Below, piece by piece: positions 57,013 to 64,000 of a stretch of 64,000 nucleotides of DNA; positions within the stretch are counted from its first letter, which is position 1, and every line of letters starts with the position of its first letter. Source of the DNA: Terana coerulea (lineage: Eukaryota; Basidiomycota; Agaricomycetes; Polyporales; Phanerochaetaceae); assembly GCA_024811115.1 (NCBI GenBank), contig JAKOGH010000736.1, positions 1-64,000 on the forward strand. The letters are read 5' to 3'. The translations under genes were made by a program, and so were the position numbers. The notes below the pieces were generated by a model. It saw only the letters and a list, made by a program, of their open reading frames with translations, did not search any database and was not told the DNA's origin.

Positions 57013-59033
57013 ATGTACCTGTCAACAGCGCTCTTCGTGGCTTACGGGCTCTCGGAAGCTGCAGTAGCATTCAAGCTCCCGTTCCGCTTCCCATGGGTCA
57101 GTGCGCTGTCAAGCGTTGAACAAGTTCCGCTTGCTCTACCGCAGGAAGACTCTATACCTCGCGTCGCAATTGTCGGTGCAGGAGCAGGCGGATCGGCTGC
57201 AGCGTTCTGGATTGGCAAAGCGAAGGAACGATACGGATTGGACATTGAGGTCGACATATTCGACAGCAACTCTTATATTGGCGGAAGTGGGTGGGGTGTC
57301 CCTTGACTATCCGTATTAGTAACTGAGCTATCTATCCAACAGGAAGCACCACGGTCCAGCCCTATGACAACCCCGACTTGGAACCTATCGAGCTTGGGGC
57401 GTCCATTTTCGTGGAAGTCAACAAGAACCTATGGAGAGCGACAGAAGAGTTTGGCTTTGAACGTCAGGGCTTCGATGAGGGCGGTGATACTATGGGCATC
57501 TGGGATGGGAAAGATTTCGTCCTTACTGTGCGTCGCGTGAAGTCTCCTATCAGCTCGAGCACTAATCAATACGTTATGTAGACTGGACAAAGTCGGTTGG
57601 GTGGATGGTGGGACACGGTAAAGGTACTCTGGCGATATGGATACAAGGCACCCACTCGTACAAAAGCACTGTGAGACGCAAAGTCCATGATCCCTGTTTC
57701 CGATTTGCCTTACATCTATTTATTCTAGAGTGGACAGTATGGTTAAGGACTTCCTTACCCTATACTCTCCGGAGGTTGGCACTCAAACCTTCTCAAACAT
57801 CAGTACGCTAGCTACGGGACTGGGTTGGACCGAAACGATTGGTCAAACCACCATGGATTACTTCGACTCGCAAGGCATCGACGCGCGATGGACCAGAGAG
57901 ATGATTGAAGGAGCTACTCGCGTTAACTACGGTCAGGTGTGTACTATTTACGTACCCTGCTGAGCATTTACTGATCAGGCTTGGTCGTAGAATGCGGACG
58001 AAATACATGCGTTAGAGGGCATGTGCTCTCTAGCTGCCACCGGTGCCTCTCAAGTCAAAGGCGGCAACTGGAAGATATTCGAGCAGTTCGTCAAGCGGTC
58101 CAAGACCAACGTATATCTCAACACTACGGTATGGCCCTTGTGTCGCATACATGCTTGACTCTGCTAATCGTGTCCTTTGTTTAGGTTAAGAGTATCACTC
58201 AACGTGATGACAAGTACCTCGTGCGCGCACAAACTCACGGCTCGTCTTCCCTGTCTGAGCGGTACTATCGTGCCGTTATCATTGCTGCTCCCTTCCATAG
58301 CACCTCTATCGATCTCTCCCTGACTACGGCTGCCCCCGTCATCCCACCGCAGCCCTATGTCCATTTGCACGTTACGCTCCTTAGCACGCCTAATCCCCAT
58401 GCACGGACGAGATTCTTCGGCATAGGCGAGAAGGACAAAGTGCCTGGCATGGTCTTGACCACCTGGGAAGGTGTGCGTCAAGCCAAAGAGGGTGCCTCTC
58501 CTGAGTTCAACTCGCTGAGTTATCATGGCAAGATCAAGAACAGGGATGGGACCCCCGCGAACACAAGTACCGACGGTGGAGAAGAGTGGTCCGTCAAAAT
58601 CTTCTCTAAGCAGAAAATCGAGGATAGGTGGCTGCGTAGAGCGTTCGGCAAGATTGGCTGGGTCTACCGAAAGGAGGTTCGTCCACACATCTTTGCACAG
58701 AAAACGCAACTAAAGCATTCTGTAGTGGGATGCTTATCCCGTACTCCCTCCCACGAACACCTTCCCGCCGGTCAAGATAGCAAAGGGCGTGTACTACGTG
58801 AATGCGTTTGAACCGTGAGCTCTTCATGCTGTGAGGGAGACCGACCGATACCTAACGCCATTTCTAGCTTCATATCCACAATGGAAACCGAGACTATCTC
58901 TGCCCGCAACGTTGTTGAACTTCTTATGCAAGAAGAGTTCAACGCTAGCATCTGCAAGCGCAATGAAGCAGACCCTGAGGACAGGGTCACGACGGAGAAG
59001 AACGAAGACTTCGTATATGGATGGGATTGCTAG
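57013..59033 (+). CDS. Prenylcysteine oxidase/lyase (FAD-dependent)
   Basis: A flavoenzyme that breaks the thioether of farnesyl- or geranylgeranyl-cysteine left after turnover of prenylated proteins. It starts with a hydrophobic leader (MYLSTALFVAYGLSEAAVAF), consistent with entry into the secretory or lysosomal-vacuolar route. It then has the FAD Rossmann motif RVAIVGAGAGGSAAAFWIGK and EVDIFDSNSYIGG. After an intron STTVQPYDNPDLEPIELGAS and IFVEVNKNLWRATEEFGFER are typical of the family. Later blocks are LVNG-equivalent GMCSLAATGASQVKGGNWKI, RYYRAVIIAAPFHSTSIDLS, and the C-terminal APYVNAFEP-type segment GVYYVNAFEPFISTMETETI. At least seven short introns. Length of about 520-540 residues is as expected. 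Confidence 0.92.
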
Positions 59034-61074
59034 GTTATTCGACCCCTACTCAAGTGCTCCATCTCTTCAATTTGCTTGAAAGGGTCTATCATTGTCCGCT
59101 TTGTTCCACGTCTTGCTTGTATTACTATATTCTGCTCATGCACTTTTCTTGGTTTGCTACAGAGATGTTCAATGATCTGTTTACTTGGCTGAGAGTAGCA
59201 CGGTGTGCACTGCTCCGGTCTCGTCTCGGAGTTTCCCCAGACAAGTGCTCCTTCGTCGACTTCGGCTTCCTTCATCATACATCTGCTACCAGGTTTCAGT
59301 GCAATCTGTGGTCCATCCATTGATGTGTTGTGGGCAACGTAATTCACTTTTGACTCGTGCTTTTGAATATTCTCAGCGCTGATTGACACACGGGCTGTGG
59401 TATCGCGCATTCCAGACTTACCTAGCTTCCTCGACGCTTTCACTGAACACATAGAGGGTTCATGAACACGTCAAGGAAGACAGGCAATTGTGCTTGCATT
59501 CAGCTTCAGTGCTGGCGGCGAATCCAGCTATAGTACTGTACATTCAAGCTGCGCGACGGGATGAAGGAAGAGTGAAGATAAAGCAAGCGTCGCTAGATAG
59601 CGGAGCAGAGGTTTGCAGCCCACTTTGTCCGATCAACGCCGCCTGAATATCCTAGTCTGCTTTTTTGATGCGGGGGTCTTAGGTATTGGTTGCCAATTAC
59701 ACAGGGGCCCGGTGCAACGGCAGGGATATGAGATCGCTTTGATTCCGTGTCGACCGCTTCGTTGGAGGATGGTGTGTGAAATCCGTCTGATCGTTCCTTT
59801 TGAGGCCCGGATCGTGTTCAAAACGAAATCCTAAGGCCCTTATCTTCGATAAGATGAGAGTAAGCGCGCGCTCCAACCCCGCCTCATGCAGCTGCTGGCA
59901 CAGCGCTGGCATGGCATTGGCTGCCCAGGCTGGATCTGCTCAAAAACATGTTCGAGCGGATTCCAGACGCAACGCTGCAAATGCAGCCCAGAATCCGGGA
60001 TCCCTCCTCGATAGCGCGACGATCCGAAAGATTTCGAATTTCAGCCTTCTGGCCGGTTGCCTGTGTAGGAAGTCATCTCCCGTTTTGGGCGAAATGGTCA
60101 GCTAGCGCCCATTCCCTTTTGGGCCGTCTCTCTATCCCCTAATGGTACTCTCCTACTTAGCAGTGAGAAGACCTGTATACAAAGTCTAGCAGTATGACAG
60201 GCTACTTCTATACTGCTCAACTGTTCAAATTATCTACACAAAATACCATGAATATGCAGGGGTACCGGATATAACCCTGTAAGTACATCTTACCCCCAGC
60301 CTACAGCAATCACAACACCCAAAAAACCTTCCTAAGCTCAGTGAGAGATATTCCACCAACTGGTGCAGTGTCAAGATATATTTATGTATCTGCTACCTCT
60401 ACTACACTCGCTGCAACGCGTGCATACTGTACTCTCGGACGGGCTCAGCCATTATGTTATGTGGTTTTGTTTGGCTTCCATGTGATCATTAGCTCATTTG
60501 ATGGTGGACCAGTTGATAAGTAGGCCCGAAGGAAAAGCAGACATCAGACAGACAACCCATCTGTTCGCAGGAGTCTGGCTACTCTGCCTGGGGAGAGTAG
60601 AATATCCTCTCTGCTTTTCAGTTCTTCACTAAAGTACTTAAAGCTCTTCCAACCTGAATATCTGCGCAATGTAGTTCCTCAGCTTCGGCTACATAATGAA
60701 GGACATAGTAGGAAGGATTATGTGTCAATGCACACTCTGTACATCTGAAGGCTTTGGGTGCAGTTCTTGAAGCATAAGTCACTGGCAGTCTCTGTTGGCA
60801 ACAAGCTACACATATCTAATATGTTATAGCTGCATCATCTGAGTTGCCAATGCATGGTCACTATACACCTAGACTCTGAGCTCACTCAATGACGCATGGA
60901 ACATTGTGAATCACATGTGCCATGTGATATTTGGAAAGTAAGTTCAAGTTAGCAACTTCAAGCCTTCTGCTCTTAGATGCCACAGACCTCTTATCCTCAC
61001 TATAGCTTGCTCTGGTAACAATGCTCAATATATTCGTAATTGCGGCGCACAACAAGCTATGAAAGAATATCCAG
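59034..61074. other. Transition from gene island to AT-rich repeats
   Basis: No gene recognised. 59.0-60.1 kb is still moderately GC-rich, with open frames on both strands (for example 59800-60105) that resemble nothing known. From about 60.2 kb the sequence becomes AT-rich and repeat-like, matching the left flank. Confidence 0.45.
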
Positions 61075-61530
61075 GACTTGAAAGGTAATGCAATTTCACA
61101 CAACATTGAAAATGCTAGACTTACTTCGCATTTATATGCAAAAGCTTCTTGTAAAACACTGTGGCTGCTTCAAGAAAACAGATTGCATGGCTGGCAGGAC
61201 ATTTCTATAGAGCTGTTTGTGCAGATTATAGATTGTGTCACTACCCAGGACATTGTTGTGTGCTCAAGTGTAGATACAGGTGACCCAAAGTGCAATTTTG
61301 GAACTTATTACAAGTCCCCTAGGTCTGCTAACAATTTAGGTTAATGGTACAACAGTTTGTTGGTCTGCAATACAAGCTTGAATGCTTCATCAAACATATC
61401 ATTGACAGTTGCACCAGCTCTATAGCACTGTCAGATAAGCTGGCTTGCCTAATTACTTAGAATGGGGCTTGGAAGTGTATGCAGTGTGTTCAACAGATGG
61501 CAATTAAGAATCCACTGATGGCTGCTTGGC
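61075..61530 (+). pseudogene. F-box protein gene relic
   Basis: A plus-strand stretch reads WQDISIELFVQIIDCVTTQD and IVVCSSV, which has the L-P-x-E-L-x-x-x-I ... D-L-x-x-C-x-x-V pattern of an F-box. After a gap with frame changes come LQYKLECFIKHIIDSCTSSI and ALSDKLACLIT-stop-NGAWKC, the 'LQYKLEL...L...AW' block that follows the F-box in many basidiomycete F-box proteins. F-box proteins recruit substrates to SCF ubiquitin ligases. This copy has stops and no complete frame, and it abuts the fold-back element. Confidence 0.5.
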
Positions 61531-61547
61531 AGATAGTATTGCCGAAG

Positions 61548-64000
61548 TTCAGTTCAGTTCAGTTTGAGCCCATTTTTGTCCAAACCAGAACCAAAACCAA
61601 ATGTTTAGCAGCCGAACCAGAACTAAACTGAACTGAACCAACTGGTGTTTCAAGGTCCAGTCCTAAGGACCACAAAAGACTGAAGACTGGACTAGACTGG
61701 ACTGTTTTAGAACTGGTTTTAGTCCAGTTCTATAGTAGTCTAGTTCTGGTCTTAGTCCTGGTCTTTGCCTGTAGCTAAAAAGTTAGGACTGCTAAAGACT
61801 AGTCAGGACTAGTTCAGAATTGGTCCTAATACACATCTTGTATTGATGGTTTTGAGGGCTTGTCTATTGAAAATACGAGATGCAAACCCACTTTGGTAGT
61901 GTTGCCAAAGTTCAGTTTGGTTCAGCAGTTCAGAACTGAACTGATGAACTGAACCGTGTCGTTCAGTTCAGTTCAGTTCTGGCCTAGCCTCCAGATAAGT
62001 TGGTTCAGTTCTTGGTTCGGGGCATAGTGGCTATGCCTCAAACCGAGTTTAAACTAGTTCGAACCATAAACCATATAGATTCTATATAGTGTATTTATAC
62101 TAGGATATGTAGAGAAAAGTATATAAACATACTTACTATAGCATGTCTGAACTATCTCATCATCTTTGTCCTTGTAAACTGAGCACCAATTGCTACTCTC
62201 ACTGTGGAACCCAAAAGATAAATCCCGGGGATTTATGATGTAAACACATGGTGGTCTGAAATAAAATGGCCAGTATAAGTCACGTGCATTAATTACATGT
62301 TCCTTTTTAGGAGATATATCCTTTAAATAAACGCGTAAATCTACCTGACTAACTCTATATCCTTCCTGATAACTCACAGAGCTTTACTCTGAGAATAAAT
62401 CCCTCATATCTCGTAGCTTTTCTGTGGATTTATAATGGGCACATTACTTGTAAGCAACAAGATAAATTGACTAGATAAATATAAAAAACAAGTTGCACAT
62501 GTATCCAGCATAAACTAAGTGGAGGTTTTCAGAATATGTCTGCGGGATTTATTGTGGCAATATATTCCACCTAACACAGTAAGAGATATTGAGGACGTAT
62601 AGTTGACATAAGTAAGATAAAGAACACAGATATATTCATCATAAATCATGTACTGCATATCTTCAGGATAAATCCAGCAGGACCTTGAACACTTAAACAA
62701 AGATGTCTGTGAAAGATAATAGTTAGTTGCATTCAATATAAGCCTTTTGACTATGAACACTAAACACACAATGCACATTGGTAGATTCACATACAATTGC
62801 AAATCTAGTGAGAGCTATCAACTTTTATATACTTTGCACAATGGTGGCGTATTTGTAGAACTTCGTTGCCCAAGTTAACAACCCCAGCCAGATTACGCTG
62901 TTTTGATGTTAGCTGTTAGCATAATAGTGAAAGTCCCTATGGGGCGTAAACATGTAAGTGCTTACCACGGTGTTGTGTTTTGTATGATGCAAACCTATGC
63001 TATATCACTGCTATTGTGCAATGTATGCAAAAGTTCTAGATAGTCCTTACTGGATTTGCAGTTGTATCTGAGTATACCAATGTGTGTACTAGTAAGTTCC
63101 TTGTCAGTAATCAAAAGTCTCATATTGAATGAGTTTATGTCTAGCTACTATATTCAGCAGACACCTATGTTTCTAAGTGTTCAAGGTCTTGCTGGACTTA
63201 TCCTGGAAATATGTGATATGTGATTTATAATGAATATATCTGCGTTCTTTATTTTGTTTATGTTAACTGTGTGTCCTTAATATCTCTCGCTGAGTTAGGT
63301 GGAATATATTGCCACAATAAATCCTGTGGATGTATTCTGAAGACCTCTGTTTATTTCATGCTGGATACATGTACGACTTGTTTTGTATTTGTCTAAGGAA
63401 TTTATCTTGTTGCTTGCAAGTAATGTGCCCATTATAAATCCACGAACGGCTATAAGAGATACAAAGGATTTATTGTCAGAATAAAGCTCTGTGAGTTATT
63501 GAGGAAAGATACAGAGTTAGGTGCGCAGATTTATATGTTCATTAAAGTTGTATATCTTCTGAAATGGAATATTTAATCAATCTGTGTGACTTATGCTGGC
63601 CATTTTGTTTCAGACTCCTACGTGTTGACATAATACATCCTCAGGATTTATCTCTTGGGTTCGCAGTGTCTGCTTATATTCTGGTGCATACTTGATGTAA
63701 TCAATAGTAGCCGAAAATAGTAGCTAGCAGCTTCTGTCAGGCATTAAGCTTCAAAACACCATAATGTAAGGCTTTTGCACTGTACAAACCCTTCTGAGTA
63801 CTAACATGTAACTCTACTATAATCTACCATTGCAATCATACTGATTTGATATAGTCAAGCTGATATATACATAGTTCAAACCCTGAACTAAACTAACTAA
63901 ACCAGTTCATGCTAATTTAGTTTGGTTCGGCTCTGGCTGCTGAACACTTGGTTCTAGTTCTGGTTCTGCCAAAAATGGGCCCAAACCAAACTGAAATGAA
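61548..64000. mobile_element. Fold-back/long-inverted-repeat element (runs off the window)
   Basis: The end of the window folds on itself. Terminal parts rich in CAGTT/GAACC (61549-61645) match the reverse complement of 63905-64000, sharing a GCCCATTTTTG core and a GAACCAGAAC-type run. Inside, about 62180-62855 matches the reverse complement of about 62998-63688, leaving a loop of roughly 145 bp. A second CAGTT-rich block at 61905-62010 starts like the outer end (TGTTGCCAAAGTTCAG against TATTGCCGAAGTTCAG at 61539). No transposase was seen, so it would be non-autonomous. The right end is not certain, because the sequence stops inside it. Confidence 0.75.

Noticed and set aside
58164..58709. 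A 181-codon minus-strand open frame
   Set aside because: Antisense to a large exon of the prenylcysteine oxidase gene and without a recognisable domain.
61548..62010. CAGTT/GAACC-rich blocks considered as a satellite or telomere-like array
   Set aside because: They are imperfect, not tandem at a fixed period, and are mirrored as inverted ends at 63905-64000, which fits a transposon end better.
1..64000. Search by eye for tRNA or rRNA genes, CRISPR arrays and a biosynthetic gene cluster
   Set aside because: No tRNA-like cloverleaf or rRNA segment was recognised, there are no regularly spaced repeats with unique spacers, and the island genes are housekeeping or unrelated membrane proteins.

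Overview
This window looks like an Agaricomycete (mushroom or polypore-type basidiomycete) nuclear contig. The genes carry many short introns of about 50-60 bp with GT...AG ends. The protein set is a housekeeping fungal one, and the flanks hold chromodomain Ty3/gypsy and Ty1/copia retrotransposons of the type found in these fungi. A species cannot be named from the sequence alone.

Layout. (1) 1-33.5 kb is AT-rich, gene-poor transposon graveyard: a hAT transposase relic (about 0.4-1.2 kb), a Ty1/copia gag relic on the minus strand (7.3-7.75 kb), an unrecognised hydrophobic open frame whose core is repeated 24 kb away, a decayed chromodomain gypsy element (10.1-18.0 kb), a second and better preserved chromodomain gypsy element with both LTRs (20.87-29.32 kb), and a 5'-truncated copia element (29.32-31.57 kb). 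Five copies of one LTR family of about 560 bp tie this region together. Two of them are solo LTRs with perfect 5-bp target duplications, and one of those sits antisense inside an element of its own family. Reading frames here are broken mainly by C-to-T and G-to-A type changes. (2) 33.6-59.0 kb is an intact gene island: external NADH dehydrogenase, an Asl1-type GH128 glucanase, a serine palmitoyltransferase small-subunit-like protein, mitochondrial ribosomal protein uS4m (Nam9), gamma-tubulin complex protein GCP2, a Cdc4/Mlc1-type myosin essential light chain, a seven-helix membrane protein, a second SPT small-subunit-like protein, an alpha/beta hydrolase, poorly resolved orphan reading frames (52.5-55.0 kb), a paralogue of the seven-helix protein, and a prenylcysteine oxidase/lyase. 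(3) 59-64 kb returns to AT-rich repeats, with an F-box gene relic and a large fold-back element that runs off the end of the window.

The island genes are individually transcribed housekeeping or lineage-specific genes, not one pathway or cluster. The most notable points are a dUTPase domain placed after the chromodomain and immediately before the polypurine tract in the second gypsy element; two SPT small-subunit-like paralogues with an intron at the same place; the pair of seven-helix paralogues; and the roughly 1.5 kb hairpin core of the fold-back element.
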